Of a stretch of DNA of 64,000 bases, positions 43,144 to 52,762 are shown piece after piece. This DNA is from Paucihalobacter sp036825875. GTDB lineage: Bacteria; Bacteroidota; Bacteroidia; Flavobacteriales; Flavobacteriaceae. Position numbers and translations under genes: made by a program. The stretch is from positions 52,546-116,545 of the forward strand of contig NZ_DAISXK010000004.1 in NCBI RefSeq assembly GCF_036825875.1. The letters are read 5' to 3'. Every line of letters begins with the position of its first letter. The first letter of the stretch is position 1. The notes under the pieces were generated by a model, which saw only the letters and a program-made list of their open reading frames with translations, made no database searches and had not been told where the DNA came from.

Positions 43144-43187
43144 AATTGTTTTTTGTTATTTTTAGGTTTTGTAAAGATAACCAATCC

Positions 43188-44714
43188 ATGCCAATCACTA
43201 TAGTCAATTCAATTGCCAGCTGGTTTTTAAAAAAACGGATTCATCAAATTGAATTGTTTTTGAAATATCCCAATGAGGTGCAACATGAATTGCTCATCAA
43301 CTTAATAAGAATCGCCAAAGACACTGAAATAGGTAAATTATACGATTTCAGCTCAATTACTAATTACGAAGATTTTGCCGAACGGGTTCCAGTAATTTGT
43401 TATGAAGATTTTCACGAACATATCGAGCGTTCGCGCCTTGGTGAGGCCAATATCTTTTGGCCAGGAACCATCAAATGGTTTGCGAAATCTAGTGGAACCA
43501 CCAATGCACAAAGTAAATTTATTCCCGTAACCGAGGCCTCACTTGAAGATTGCCATTACGCTGCAAGTAAAGATTTGCTGTGCATCTATTTAAATAACAA
43601 CGAAGATTCTCAACTGTTTACAGGCAAAAGTTTAAGATTGGGTGGCAGTAAAGAATTATATAAAGAAAACGGCTCCGCTTTTGGCGATTTATCAGCGATT
43701 CTTATTGATAACATGCCGTTTTGGGCAGAGTTTAGTAGTACCCCAAGCAACAAAGTTTCCCTTATGAGTAATTGGGAAGTTAAAATGGAAGCAATTGTTA
43801 AAGAAACCATCGATGAAAATGTAACCAGTTTGGCCGGCGTACCATCATGGATGTTGGTTCTACTAAATAATGTTTTAGAATATTCAGGCAAAACCGACAT
43901 TACCGAAATATGGCCTAATCTAGAAGTCTACTTTCATGGCGGTGTTAGTTTTGCGCCATATAAATCGCAATATGAAAATATCATCAAAAAGAGTAATTTT
44001 CGATATTATGAAATTTATAATGCTTCGGAAGGATTTTTTGCCATTCAAGACCAAAACAATTCAGATGAATTGTTATTAATGTTAGATTATGGCATTTTTT
44101 ATGAATTCATCCCTATGGACGAATACGGCACAAGCCAACAACGAATTATCCCTTTAAGTCAGGTGATTTTAGATGTCAATTATGCAGTGATTATTACTAC
44201 CAATGCCGGTTTGTGGCGTTATAAAATAGGTGATACAGTTAGATTTACTTCCGTAAGACCTTATCGAATTAAAATAACTGGAAGAACCAAGCACCATATA
44301 AATGTATTTGGCGAAGAACTTATTATTGAAAACGCCGAAATGGCACTTGCAAAAACCTGCAACGAAACCAACGCCGAAATTGTTGAGTTTACAGTCGCAC
44401 CCGTTTTTATGGAAGGTAAAGAAAAAGGAGCTCATGAATGGCTCATTGAATTTAAAACACCCCCTGAAAGCATACATCGATTTCAATATATTTTAGACGA
44501 AAAACTTCAAGATCTAAACTCTGACTATAAAGCCAAACGCTACAACAATATGACGCTGAATTGCCCATTAATAAATGTTGCCAGACAAGACCTTTTTCAT
44601 GACTGGCTTAAAAAACAAGATAAATTAGGCGGACAACACAAAGTACCAAGATTAGCGAATTCCAGAACTTATCTAGATGATTTGCTGGCGATGCAAACTG
44701 TAAAACAGTACTAA
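43188..44714 (+). CDS. GH3 auxin-responsive-promoter-like acyl-adenylate/amide synthetase
   Basis: A 508-residue member of the GH3 branch of the ANL adenylating superfamily. FAKSSGTTNAQSKFIPVT is the P-loop-like ATP motif, followed by YFHGGVSF, YNASEGFFAIQ and the hinge GLWRYKIGDTVRFTS, KITGRTKHHINVFGEEL. Plant relatives conjugate amino acids to hormones; bacterial substrates are unknown. ATG 43188 (MPITIVNSIASW) is chosen over the ATG at 43146, since the latter lies in the short promoter space of the divergent gene. Confidence 0.9.
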   Translation: MPITIVNSIASWFLKKRIHQIELFLKYPNEVQHELLINLIRIAKDTEIGKLYDFSSITNYEDFAERVPVICYEDFHEHIERSRLGEANIFWPGTIKWFAKSSGTTNAQSKFIPVTEASLEDCHYAASKDLLCIYLNNNEDSQLFTGKSLRLGGSKELYKENGSAFGDLSAILIDNMPFWAEFSSTPSNKVSLMSNWEVKMEAIVKETIDENVTSLAGVPSWMLVLLNNVLEYSGKTDITEIWPNLEVYFHGGVSFAPYKSQYENIIKKSNFRYYEIYNASEGFFAIQDQNNSDELLLMLDYGIFYEFIPMDEYGTSQQRIIPLSQVILDVNYAVIITTNAGLWRYKIGDTVRFTSVRPYRIKITGRTKHHINVFGEELIIENAEMALAKTCNETNAEIVEFTVAPVFMEGKEKGAHEWLIEFKTPPESIHRFQYILDEKLQDLNSDYKAKRYNNMTLNCPLINVARQDLFHDWLKKQDKLGGQHKVPRLANSRTYLDDLLAMQTVKQY

Positions 44715-44940
44715 GATAACAATTGATTCGTCTGAAATTGATTCGCATTAAAGAACACAGTGCCAATAATCGGCTAAATAAACAATTTTACTTTTTTTAA
44801 CGAATTTTAACAACCCTTAATCTAAAAATTTAAAGCGTAGCCTTTTTCTTTAAATTATGCGTTTATATTTACAAAAATATTACAACAAAGAAATAACACT
44901 TTCAAGATATTGTTCAGCAATATTAGTAATTAATCCAAAT

Positions 44941-44969
44941 AAAAAAACCACTCTTCTCTCGAGTGGTTT
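44941..44969 (-). terminator. Terminator of the tig-clpP-clpX cluster
   Basis: On the minus strand AAACCACTC/GAGTGGTTT form a 9-bp stem (arms 44961-44969 and 44945-44953), followed by a run of T. It lies 27 bases after the clpX stop. Confidence 0.9.
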
Positions 44970-44995
44970 ATTGTTTTTTACGAATTTATTTTTAA

Positions 44996-46228
44996 CTAAG
45001 ACACTGCCTTAAGTTTTTTCAATGTAGTTCGTGTAAGTTTATCTTCGGCATAGGACTTTGTAACGTTTAAGGTTTTACTGTCGCTGCTTGGCAATTCGAA
45101 CATTGCGTCGGTCAGGATTTCTTCACAGAGCGATCTTAATCCTCTTGCCCCTAATTTATACTCTACTGCTTTTTCAACAATATAATCTAAAGCACCATCT
45201 GTAATAGTAAAATCAACATCATCCATAGAGAACAATTTCTCGTATTGTTTGATGATGGCATTTTTAGGTTCGGTTAAAATGGCACGTAAGGTTTTAGAGT
45301 CTAATGGATCCATATGGGTTAGCACTGGCAACCGACCAATAATTTCTGGAATTAATCCAAAGTCCTTTAAATCTTTAGGTGTTATATATTGGAGTAAATT
45401 GGTGAAATCAACTTTCGCATCCGATATTGAAGCACTATAACCAACGGCTTGCATATTGAGACGTTTAGAAATTACGCGGTCAATACCATCGAAAGCACCA
45501 CCAGCGATAAATAAAATATTTTCGGTATTAACTTCTATAAACTTTTGGTCTGGGTGTTTGCGTCCGCCTTTTGGTGGAACATTAACTACTGTTCCTTCGA
45601 GGAGCTTTAACAACGCCTGTTGAACGCCTTCGCCTGAAACATCTCTTGTAATAGATGGATTGTCACTTTTGCGAGCAATTTTATCGATTTCGTCTATAAA
45701 AACAATGCCTTTTTCCGCACGTTCTAGGTTGTAATCGGCTGCTTGGAGTAATCTTGTTAGAATACTTTCAACATCTTCACCAACATAACCAGCTTCGGTT
45801 AGTACTGTTGCATCAACTATTGCCAAGGGTACATTGAGCATTCTGGCAATGGTTTTTGCCATAAGTGTTTTTCCTGTACCTGTTTGACCAACCATAATGA
45901 TGTTACTTTTTTGAATTTCAACATCGTCATTGGTTTGCTTTTGCAGTAATCGTTTATAGTGATTATAAACCGCTACAGACATTACTTTTTTGGTGTGTTC
46001 CTGACCTATGATATAAGTATCTAAAAACTCCTTTATTTCTAAGGGCTTCTTAAGCATTACATCGGCGGAAAGTGCATCTTTACCACCCTGTTTAGATTCT
46101 TCTAGAACAATACCATGGGCTTGCACGATGCATCTATCGCAGATATGCGCATCCAAGCCTGCAATTAGCAAACTGGTTTCAGACTTTTTACGACCACAAA
46201 AGGAACATTCTAATTCTACTTTAGACAT
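44996..46228 (-). CDS. clpX: ATP-dependent Clp protease ATP-binding subunit
   Basis: AAA+ unfoldase that feeds substrates to ClpP. The N-terminal zinc-binding domain (CSFCGRKK and CDRCIVQAH) is intact. Walker A GQTGTGKTLMAKT, Walker B IVFIDEIDK and the sensor-2 GARGLRSL follow. The 410-residue length is normal. It lies 41 bases after clpP on the same strand, as part of tig-clpP-clpX. Confidence 0.97.
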   Translation of the reverse strand: MSKVELECSFCGRKKSETSLLIAGLDAHICDRCIVQAHGIVLEESKQGGKDALSADVMLKKPLEIKEFLDTYIIGQEHTKKVMSVAVYNHYKRLLQKQTNDDVEIQKSNIIMVGQTGTGKTLMAKTIARMLNVPLAIVDATVLTEAGYVGEDVESILTRLLQAADYNLERAEKGIVFIDEIDKIARKSDNPSITRDVSGEGVQQALLKLLEGTVVNVPPKGGRKHPDQKFIEVNTENILFIAGGAFDGIDRVISKRLNMQAVGYSASISDAKVDFTNLLQYITPKDLKDFGLIPEIIGRLPVLTHMDPLDSKTLRAILTEPKNAIIKQYEKLFSMDDVDFTITDGALDYIVEKAVEYKLGARGLRSLCEEILTDAMFELPSSDSKTLNVTKSYAEDKLTRTTLKKLKAVS

Positions 46229-46269
46229 ATATGTTTATTTTGGCTAAGTTTTTAAATTTAAAATTAAGC

Positions 46270-46944
46270 CTATTTTCTAACTAAAATTTCATCAATCATT
46301 CCATATTCTTTGGCTTGATCGGCGCGCATCCAATAATCTCTATCTGAATCTTTCTCGATTTGATCGTAAGTTTTACCGGAATGCTTGGCAAGAATATTAT
46401 ATAATTCTTCTTTAACTCTAAGGGTTTCTCTTAAGGTTATTTCCATGTCGGATACTTGACCTTGCATACCGCTCATTGGCTGATGTATCATTACTCGTGA
46501 ATGAGTTAATGCTGATCGTTTTCCAGCATGACCTGCACATAATAAAACGGCACCCATTGAGGCTGCCATACCAGTGCAAATAGTTGCAACATCTGGTTTG
46601 ATAAACTGCATGGTATCATAAATTCCAAGACCAGCATATACGCTTCCTCCTGGAGAATTGATATAGATTTGAATATCTTTAGCGGCATCGGTACTCTCTA
46701 AAAACAACAATTGTGCTTGTATGATATTAGCAACTTGGTCATTAATTCCGGTACCTAAAAATATTATTCTATCCATCATTAATCGGGAAAATACGTCAAA
46801 AATGGCAATATTCATTTGGCGCTCTTCAATAATGTTGGGCGTTAAATTGGTTGGGTACATACTCTTCATTATTTTATCGTAGTATGTGGTACTGATGCCT
46901 TGATCTTTGGTGGCAAATTTTTCAAATTCTTTAGCGTAATCCAT
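46270..46944 (-). CDS. clpP: ATP-dependent Clp protease proteolytic subunit
   Basis: Serine protease forming the ClpXP chamber. Catalytic Ser is in GMAASMGAVLL, His in SRVMIHQPM and Asp in the DRDYWM region. At 224 residues it is longer than E. coli ClpP (207): about 35 residues precede the usual core, including TPNIIEERQMN. Extended N-termini like this seem common in Bacteroidota; processing is possible. It is separated from tig by a hairpin. Confidence 0.96.
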   Translation of the reverse strand: MDYAKEFEKFATKDQGISTTYYDKIMKSMYPTNLTPNIIEERQMNIAIFDVFSRLMMDRIIFLGTGINDQVANIIQAQLLFLESTDAAKDIQIYINSPGGSVYAGLGIYDTMQFIKPDVATICTGMAASMGAVLLCAGHAGKRSALTHSRVMIHQPMSGMQGQVSDMEITLRETLRVKEELYNILAKHSGKTYDQIEKDSDRDYWMRADQAKEYGMIDEILVRK

Positions 46945-46990
46945 ATATTTTGTTGAATTTTTATTGTTATTTATTGATTATTAATCTATT

Positions 46991-47023
46991 AAAAAAGCGC
47001 AAAACTTAACAGTCTTGCGCTTT
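46991..47023 (-). terminator. Hairpin terminator/attenuator between tig and clpP
   Basis: AAAGCGCAA/TTGCGCTTT arms (47015-47023 and 46994-47002) form a 9-bp stem; on the minus strand a T-run follows. It may end most tig transcripts and reduce read-through into clpP. Confidence 0.8.
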
Positions 47024-47049
47024 AAAGATACTAATTTATTCTTTAATAC

Positions 47050-48372
47050 TTAACTGTAAAATTCTTTCACAAACTCGCCGTAAGTTATTTTCTTTACCTT
47101 CAAATTGGCCTCTGTTTTGTAAAGATTTAACAATTTCTGACTCATTAATTGTTCTGATAGACGTTTTACTTCATCGCGATTCGATAAAATTCGTGCTGCA
47201 ATATCTTCCAGTTCTTTTTCGCCAGGATTCATCTGACCAAATTGTGCCATTTGAGATTTAATCATTTCAATAGTATGTGATTTTAAATCTTCAAATTGAA
47301 CTTGTAAATTATGTTTTTCAATAAGCTTCCCTTCTATCAATTGGTAACGCATACTTTTTTCAGACTTTTCGTATTCGTCTTTTGCTTGATCTGCAGTCAT
47401 TGGCTCTTCACCTGCAGTTTGTAACCACTTTTGAAGAAATGATGCTGGTAAATCAAATTTTGTATTGTTAATTAAATATTCTGTAACGTCATTTAGTAAT
47501 TTTTGATCGGCTTGTTGCAAAAATTGCTTTTCAGAATCTACTCTTATTTTTTCTTTGAGTTCGGTTACCGAGGTAACTTCACCTTTGCCAAATAGCTTGT
47601 CGAACAAGTCTTGATCTAGATCTGCTAAAACTCTATTATTAATTTCAGAAATTGTAAACTGAACATCGATATTAAGTCCGTGAACCAAATTGTGAGACAC
47701 TTTTAAATAAGTTTCTAAATCGTGTTCATCGTTAAACAAACCTTTAGTTGAAAAAGTTACAAGGTCACCAACTTTAGCACCAACTAACAATTTAATGTTA
47801 GATTTTCCTTTAATTTTATCTAGAGAAAATGTTGCTTTGTTATTGATATTATGATCCTCGTTTACAAATGTTCCGGTAACTTCAGAGTTGTCTTCAACGG
47901 CATTAATGTTAACGAGTTTTCCATATTGTTTTTGAATATGTTTAACCTGATCGTCAATCATTTTATCATCGGCTACAATATTGTATTGTGCGATGGATTT
48001 TTTACCCTTAAGTTGTACTTCAAAATCTGGAGCTAGTCCTAATTCAAATTCAAAAGTGAATTGATCCGCATCCCAGTCTAAGTCGTCCTGCTGTTTAGGT
48101 AAAGGATTGCCTAAAACGTCTAGTTTTTCTTCCACAAGATATTTGCCTAAAGCGTCTTGTAATAATTTATTTACTTCATCAACAAGTACTGCTTTTCCGT
48201 ACTGCTTTTTCACCATCGTCATTGGCACATGACCTTTTCTGAAGCCTGGTATATTGGCCGATTTTCTGTAATCGGTAAGTATTTTTTCAACTTTATCGCT
48301 ATAGTCTTCTTTAGCGATTGCTACCTTTACCACTGCGTTCAGGTTGTCGATGTTTTCTCTTGTAATATTCAT
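47050..48372 (-). CDS. tig: Trigger factor (ribosome-associated chaperone)
   Basis: Binds nascent chains at the ribosome exit. From ATG 48372 (MNITRENIDN) it is 440 residues. The ribosome-binding loop GFRKGHVP (about 44-51) resembles the E. coli GFRxGKxP signature. A divergent PPIase-like domain and a helical C-terminal chaperone domain (FDLPASFLQKWL onward) follow. The frame extends 10 codons upstream, but the promoter overlaps that region, so ATG 48372 is preferred. Confidence 0.94.
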   Translation of the reverse strand: MNITRENIDNLNAVVKVAIAKEDYSDKVEKILTDYRKSANIPGFRKGHVPMTMVKKQYGKAVLVDEVNKLLQDALGKYLVEEKLDVLGNPLPKQQDDLDWDADQFTFEFELGLAPDFEVQLKGKKSIAQYNIVADDKMIDDQVKHIQKQYGKLVNINAVEDNSEVTGTFVNEDHNINNKATFSLDKIKGKSNIKLLVGAKVGDLVTFSTKGLFNDEHDLETYLKVSHNLVHGLNIDVQFTISEINNRVLADLDQDLFDKLFGKGEVTSVTELKEKIRVDSEKQFLQQADQKLLNDVTEYLINNTKFDLPASFLQKWLQTAGEEPMTADQAKDEYEKSEKSMRYQLIEGKLIEKHNLQVQFEDLKSHTIEMIKSQMAQFGQMNPGEKELEDIAARILSNRDEVKRLSEQLMSQKLLNLYKTEANLKVKKITYGEFVKEFYS

Positions 48373-48399
48373 TGTGATAATGCTATAAAAATTGGCATG

Positions 48400-48430
48400 C
48401 AAAAATACAATATTTTAGCGTGCCAACAAA
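48400..48430 (-). promoter_or_regulatory. Bacteroidota-type promoter of tig
   Basis: On the minus strand TTTG (48427-48430) and TATTTTTG (48400-48407) are 19 bases apart, a perfect consensus. It would give a leader of about 24 bases before the ATG at 48372 and excludes the in-frame start at 48402. Confidence 0.8.
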
Positions 48431-48445
48431 GTTTTTAAAATGCTG

Positions 48446-48802
48446 TTATTCAGTAATTTTTTTATCTTCTTGTAATACTGAATGAAAAATAGACTGCAGT
48501 ATGGTAAGTAAAATACTAAAAAGTATAGCCGTCCAAATTGATGATACTTGAAATCCGTGAATGAGATGACCAGCTAATAAAATGATAAGTCCGTTAATAA
48601 CCAGTAGAAACAAGCCCAAAGTTAATATAGTTGCAGGCAGCGTTAGCAAAATCAATAAAGGTCTTACAAATAAATTCAAAACTGCTAAAACAATGGCTAC
48701 AATTAATGCTGTTAGATAATCCACAACTTCAACGCCAGGTAAGAGTTTAGAAATGATGACTACCGCGATAGCGGAAAGAATGAATTTTACGATAAGTTTC
48801 AT
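48446..48802 (-). CDS. Phage-holin-superfamily-4-like membrane protein
   Basis: A 118-residue integral membrane protein with four predicted TM helices and the NLFVRPLLILLTLPATILTLGLFLLVINGL-type core (positions about 42-72) of the widespread 4-TM holin-like family. Despite the name this is a chromosomal housekeeping-like gene with no phage genes around. The function is unknown. A palindrome (CCGC-GATA-GCGG, 48763-48774) lies within its 5' coding part. Confidence 0.85.
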   Translation of the reverse strand: MKLIVKFILSAIAVVIISKLLPGVEVVDYLTALIVAIVLAVLNLFVRPLLILLTLPATILTLGLFLLVINGLIILLAGHLIHGFQVSSIWTAILFSILLTILQSIFHSVLQEDKKITE

Positions 48803-48843
48803 TTAAATAAGTTTTTGGTGTAATGAAAAATACAATAATTTAT

Positions 48844-49608
48844 TTAACTTAAAAAATGCATCACTTCTTTATAAAAATCCTCTGGATTTTCGGCATGCAA
48901 CCAATGGCCAGCATTTGAAATGGTTTCAATTTTTACATTAGGAAATTGGCGCTTGATAATATCGTTGTCTTGCAGCCCGATGTATTCAGATTTATCACCT
49001 CTTAAAAACAAAGCTGGCCCATCGTATTTCGCCTGAATAGGCAAGGCTTCACCAACCTCTGCTACCTGTTCGGTAAGCACTTCTAAATTTAGCCTAAGCG
49101 CTAAAGTGTCTTGATTTTTCCAATATAAATTTTTAAGTAAAAATTGTCGGATGGGTTTTGATTTAATATGCTTAGACAAGGCTTCATCGGCATCTCCACG
49201 TGATTTACATGTTTTAAAATCGATAGCATTTAAACCATCTAAGATTCCATCGTGATGCACCGGGTAAAATCTCGGGGAAATATCGGCAACAATTAAATGA
49301 CTTACCATTTCAGGAAATTCGGTAGCCAGATGCATAGCGGTTTTTCCGCCCATAGAATGCCCTAAAAGCACAATGTTTTCAAGATGGTTGTCTTTACAAT
49401 AAGATACCACATCTTCTGCCATAACCTCATAGTTAAAATTGTTGCTATGAAAGCTTCTACCGTGATTACGCTGGTCTATTAAATGGACTTGATAACCGGC
49501 CTCAGAAAAGGAAGTTCCTAAAGTTTTCCAGTTATCGCCCATACCTAAAAATCCATGTAAAATGATAAACGGTTTTCCTTCACCAATAATATTTGCGTAT
49601 AGTGGCAT
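48844..49608 (-). CDS. Alpha/beta-fold hydrolase (YbfF-like)
   Basis: A 254-residue cytoplasmic hydrolase. The oxyanion-hole motif HGFLGMGDNW, nucleophile motif GHSMGGKTA, an Asp near RGDKSEYIG and the C-terminal His in NAGHWLHAE form a full triad. DQRNHGRSFH is typical of the YbfF/esterase group. The substrate is not known. Its start codon overlaps the pdxJ stop (TAATG), so the two genes are translationally coupled. Confidence 0.9.
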   Translation of the reverse strand: MPLYANIIGEGKPFIILHGFLGMGDNWKTLGTSFSEAGYQVHLIDQRNHGRSFHSNNFNYEVMAEDVVSYCKDNHLENIVLLGHSMGGKTAMHLATEFPEMVSHLIVADISPRFYPVHHDGILDGLNAIDFKTCKSRGDADEALSKHIKSKPIRQFLLKNLYWKNQDTLALRLNLEVLTEQVAEVGEALPIQAKYDGPALFLRGDKSEYIGLQDNDIIKRQFPNVKIETISNAGHWLHAENPEDFYKEVMHFLS

Positions 49609-50321
49609 TACTTTAATTTTTGAAGATACATTTGAATTACGTTTTCAACTCCTAAATACAAACTTTCGGTGATAAGTGCGTGGCCGATAGAAACTTCTAG
49701 TAATTCAGGAATATTTTGTTTAAAAAACTGAATGTTGTTCAAAGACAAATCATGTCCTGCATTGATGCCTAAACCTAAATCTGTCGCTAATTCTGCGCAA
49801 GCGGTGTAAGGCTTGATGGCTTCTAAATTGCCGCGTTCGTATTGATGTGCGAAAGCTTCTGTGTAGAGTTCAATTCTATCGGTTCCTGTGAGTTTAGCGC
49901 CTTCAACATGGCTTAAATTAGGGTCGACAAAAATAGAAGTTCTAATCCCATTGCGTTTAAATTCGGCAATAACTTCCGATAAAAATTGTTGGTGCTTTTT
50001 TGTATCCCAACCAGCATTTGAGGTAATGGCATCAACTGCGTCTGGCACCAAAGTTACTTGAGTTGGTTTTACTTTTAGCACGATGTCTATAAATTCCTTA
50101 ATTGGATTGCCTTCAATATTGTATTCGGTACAAATTTCTGGCTTTAATTCATAAACATCCTTATAAGTGATGTGTCGTTGGTCGGGTCTAGGGTGAATCG
50201 TAATGCCTTGCGCTCCGTAGCGCTGAGCATCTTTTGCAAATTCTACAACGTTTGGTACATTTCCACCACGAGCGTTTCTTAAGGTAGCAACCTTGTTTAT
50301 ATTTACACTTAATTTCGTCAT
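49608..50321 (-). CDS. pdxJ: Pyridoxine 5'-phosphate synthase
   Basis: Condenses 3-amino-2-oxopropyl phosphate with deoxyxylulose phosphate to make pyridoxine 5'-phosphate. From ATG 50321 (MTKLSVNINKVATLRNARGG) it is 237 residues. The phosphate-binding ITIHPRPDQRHI, VTLVPDAVDAITSNAGWD and the C-terminal GHALITESLYLGV motifs are clear. The longer frame from 50351 is rejected because the family N-terminus is KLSVNINKVA. Confidence 0.96.
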   Translation of the reverse strand: MTKLSVNINKVATLRNARGGNVPNVVEFAKDAQRYGAQGITIHPRPDQRHITYKDVYELKPEICTEYNIEGNPIKEFIDIVLKVKPTQVTLVPDAVDAITSNAGWDTKKHQQFLSEVIAEFKRNGIRTSIFVDPNLSHVEGAKLTGTDRIELYTEAFAHQYERGNLEAIKPYTACAELATDLGLGINAGHDLSLNNIQFFKQNIPELLEVSIGHALITESLYLGVENVIQMYLQKLK

Positions 50322-50410
50322 CATAGCAATTTTTAAAGTGCAAAAATACAAACAACAAAGGGCTAATTACAGTTAATTTTGATTAATTTGCACTTTCAAT
50401 AATATACTAG

Positions 50411-51067
50411 ATGCAACTAGATAATCTCATAATAAACGATCTAAAACCCATTCATATTTCTGATACCATTGGCGACGTGAAGTTGATGTTTAGTCAGCTT
50501 ACATATACGCACATTCCAATAAAAAATGGTGAAATTTATATAGGATGTATTTCTGAAACTGATGCTCATTGTTTTGAGTCGCCTATTATTTTAAGTGATA
50601 TCACCTATTCAATTGAAGGCTTTTTTGTTCGCGATAATAGTACCTGGCTTGACGTTTTAGAAGCTTTTGCGCAAAACAATAGCAATGTGATGCCTATTTT
50701 AGATATTAACAATACTTACCTAGGTTATTATGAATTAAACGATGTTATAGGATTATTTAATGAAACACCATTTTTTGCAGAATCCGGCGGCGTTATCATT
50801 GTTGAAAAAAGTTTGAACGACTATTCATTTAGCGAAATCAGTCAGATTGTTGAATCAAATAATGCCAAGATTTACGGTGCGTTTATTTCACAAATGGTAA
50901 ACGACAAAGTTCAACTTACAGTTAAAATAGGCCAAACAGGAATGAATGACGTTTTACAATCCTTCAGACGTTATGGTTACAATATTGTATCTGGGATTGA
51001 AGAAGACACCTATATTGAAAATTTAAAAGAGCGTTCGGACTATTTAAATAAATATTTAGACTTATAA
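50411..51067 (+). CDS. CBS-domain protein with C-terminal ACT-like region
   Basis: A 218-residue cytoplasmic protein. A CBS pair occupies about residues 5-120 (HIPIKNGEIYIGCISE and NSNVMPILDINNTYLGYYELNDV). A ferredoxin-like/ACT-type segment of about 70 residues follows (GGVIIVEKSLNDYSFSEI to RRYGYNIVSG). It probably binds an adenosine-containing or other small ligand. It starts the envelope cluster, 21 bases before nadK, an arrangement I recall as conserved in Bacteroidota. Confidence 0.86.
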   Translation: MQLDNLIINDLKPIHISDTIGDVKLMFSQLTYTHIPIKNGEIYIGCISETDAHCFESPIILSDITYSIEGFFVRDNSTWLDVLEAFAQNNSNVMPILDINNTYLGYYELNDVIGLFNETPFFAESGGVIIVEKSLNDYSFSEISQIVESNNAKIYGAFISQMVNDKVQLTVKIGQTGMNDVLQSFRRYGYNIVSGIEEDTYIENLKERSDYLNKYLDL

Positions 51068-51088
51068 TCAACTTCTCACATTACTACT

Positions 51089-51973
51089 TTGAAAATAGCA
51101 ATATTCGGTCAGCAATTTCATCACAGCACCCAAGAAAGTTTGGAAATTCTATTTGAATGTCTTGATGACTACAAGGCTGAGATTTATTTGGAGCCAGAGT
51201 TTGCTAATTTTATAGGAAAAAAGTTTAACCAACTCAGTAAGAAGTTTGCCTGCGAATCTTTTGAAAATATTGATTCAAGTTTCGATTTATTGGTAAGTAT
51301 TGGCGGCGACGGCACCATTTTAAGAGCCATTACACATGTGAAAACTTCTGGTGTGCCAATAGTTGGTATTAATACTGGAAGATTAGGATTTTTGGCGACG
51401 ATTCAAACCAGTGTAATTAAATCTGCTTTTGAAGATATTTTTAATAAGAACTATAAAATCTCTGAACGCAGTCTGGTGTCGGTTACGACAAATCCAGTTC
51501 ACGAAGCAATGGTTAACATCAACTTTGCTTTAAATGAAGTGGCTGTAAGTAGAAAAAATACCACTTCCATGATTTCGGTAGACACCCATTTAAACGACGA
51601 ATATCTCACCTCATATTGGGCAGATGGTTTGATAATAGCAACACCAACAGGTTCTACCGGATATTCTTTAAGTTGTGGCGGTCCCGTTATTACGCCTCAA
51701 GCTGGCAATTTTGTAATAACACCTATTGCCCCACACAACCTTAATGCCAGACCTTTAGTAATTCCCGATTCAACCTCTATTCAGTTAAAGGTTAACGGAA
51801 GAGAAGATGATTTTTTACTCTCTCTAGATAGCCGATTATTTACGCTAACAAACGACACTGTTGTTACCGTAAAAAGAGCCAATTTTAAAATAAACATGGT
51901 GGAACTTAATAGCGAAAGCTTTTTAAATACCTTAAGAAAAAAACTGCTTTGGGGTGAAGATAGGCGCAATTAA
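51089..51973 (+). CDS. nadK: NAD kinase
   Basis: Phosphorylates NAD+ to NADP+. The 294-residue protein has the GGDGT motif (SIGGDGTILRA), the NEVAVSRK stretch and GSTGYSLSCGGPV, all family signatures. The start is TTG at 51089 (MKIAIFGQQFHH): no ATG is available at the right place and the N-terminus KIAIFGQ fits relatives. It is part of the cluster with the CBS protein and the uppS-bamA genes. Confidence 0.96.
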   Translation: MKIAIFGQQFHHSTQESLEILFECLDDYKAEIYLEPEFANFIGKKFNQLSKKFACESFENIDSSFDLLVSIGGDGTILRAITHVKTSGVPIVGINTGRLGFLATIQTSVIKSAFEDIFNKNYKISERSLVSVTTNPVHEAMVNINFALNEVAVSRKNTTSMISVDTHLNDEYLTSYWADGLIIATPTGSTGYSLSCGGPVITPQAGNFVITPIAPHNLNARPLVIPDSTSIQLKVNGREDDFLLSLDSRLFTLTNDTVVTVKRANFKINMVELNSESFLNTLRKKLLWGEDRRN

Positions 51974-52023
51974 ACAATAAATTTAACGCTTTGGTGTTAA
52001 TCACTAAGACAATTGAACTCAAA

Positions 52024-52055
52024 TTGTAATAGGCTAATCATTATTGTTATATTTG
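52024..52055 (+). promoter_or_regulatory. Promoter of the DUF6089-uppS-bamA cluster
   Basis: TTG (52024-52026) and TATATTTG (52048-52055) are 21 bases apart. The ATG at 52073 is 17 bases downstream of the -7 element. Confidence 0.6.
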
Positions 52056-52072
52056 CAAACTTTTAAAAATTT

Positions 52073-52762
52073 ATGAGGCACAAAATCATAGTTTTATTAA
52101 GCTTTTTAATCATCGGGACCACAAGTGCCCAAATATATGAAGTTGGCGTGTTTTTAGGTGGAAGTAACTTTATTGGAGATGTTGGAGCAACCACTTACAT
52201 TGCCCCAAATAATCTTGCTATTGGTGGTATTTTAAAATGGAATAGAAGTCCAAGGCATGCATTTCGCGCTTCACTAACTTATGCCAAACTAGAAGGTATC
52301 GATAGTAAATCAAGCGACAACAGACGTATTGCCAGAAATTATTCGTTTGAAAATGATATTGTGGAATTATCGGCTGGAATGGAATTCACTTTTTTTGATT
52401 TTGATTTACACATTACTGGAAATAAAACAACACCATATTTATATACCGGTATTTCTGTGGCGCATCACGATAATTATTTTTTCACAGCAGCCGGCGACTA
52501 CACATCTGAAAACACAAGTAGTTGGGCTTATGGCATTCCTATTATATTCGGCATTAAAACAACCATAACCAATCATATCATTTTAGCAGGAGAAGTTGGT
52601 GCTCGATATACGTTTAGCGACGAATTGGACGGCAGTGTGCCTGATGCAGATTTTAGACAGAATTTGAGTTTCGGTAATACGAACAGCAACGATTGGTACG
52701 TATTTACTGGAATAACCTTAACATATACCTTCGGCCAAAGACCTTGTTATTGCTCTTACTAA
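52073..52762 (+). CDS. DUF6089 family outer-membrane-like protein
   Basis: A 229-residue protein with a signal peptide (about 1-19) and a predicted small outer-membrane beta-barrel (EVGVFLGGSNFIGDVG, then alternating strands, ending ITLTYTFGQRPCYCSY). DUF6089 proteins sit directly before uppS in many flavobacteria, as here: the uppS ATG starts at the next base after the stop. The role is unknown, but the fixed position before undecaprenyl synthase and bamA suggests an envelope function. Confidence 0.85.
   Translation: MRHKIIVLLSFLIIGTTSAQIYEVGVFLGGSNFIGDVGATTYIAPNNLAIGGILKWNRSPRHAFRASLTYAKLEGIDSKSSDNRRIARNYSFENDIVELSAGMEFTFFDFDLHITGNKTTPYLYTGISVAHHDNYFFTAAGDYTSENTSSWAYGIPIIFGIKTTITNHIILAGEVGARYTFSDELDGSVPDADFRQNLSFGNTNSNDWYVFTGITLTYTFGQRPCYCSY

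Noticed and set aside
48373..48402. Upstream ATG start for tig
   Set aside because: It overlaps the strong TAnnTTTG promoter at 48400-48407; MNITREN at 48372 is the usual trigger-factor start.
48446..48802. Holin-like gene as evidence of a prophage
   Set aside because: No capsid, tail, integrase or lysin gene is nearby, and the 4-TM family is a common chromosomal gene in Bacteroidota.
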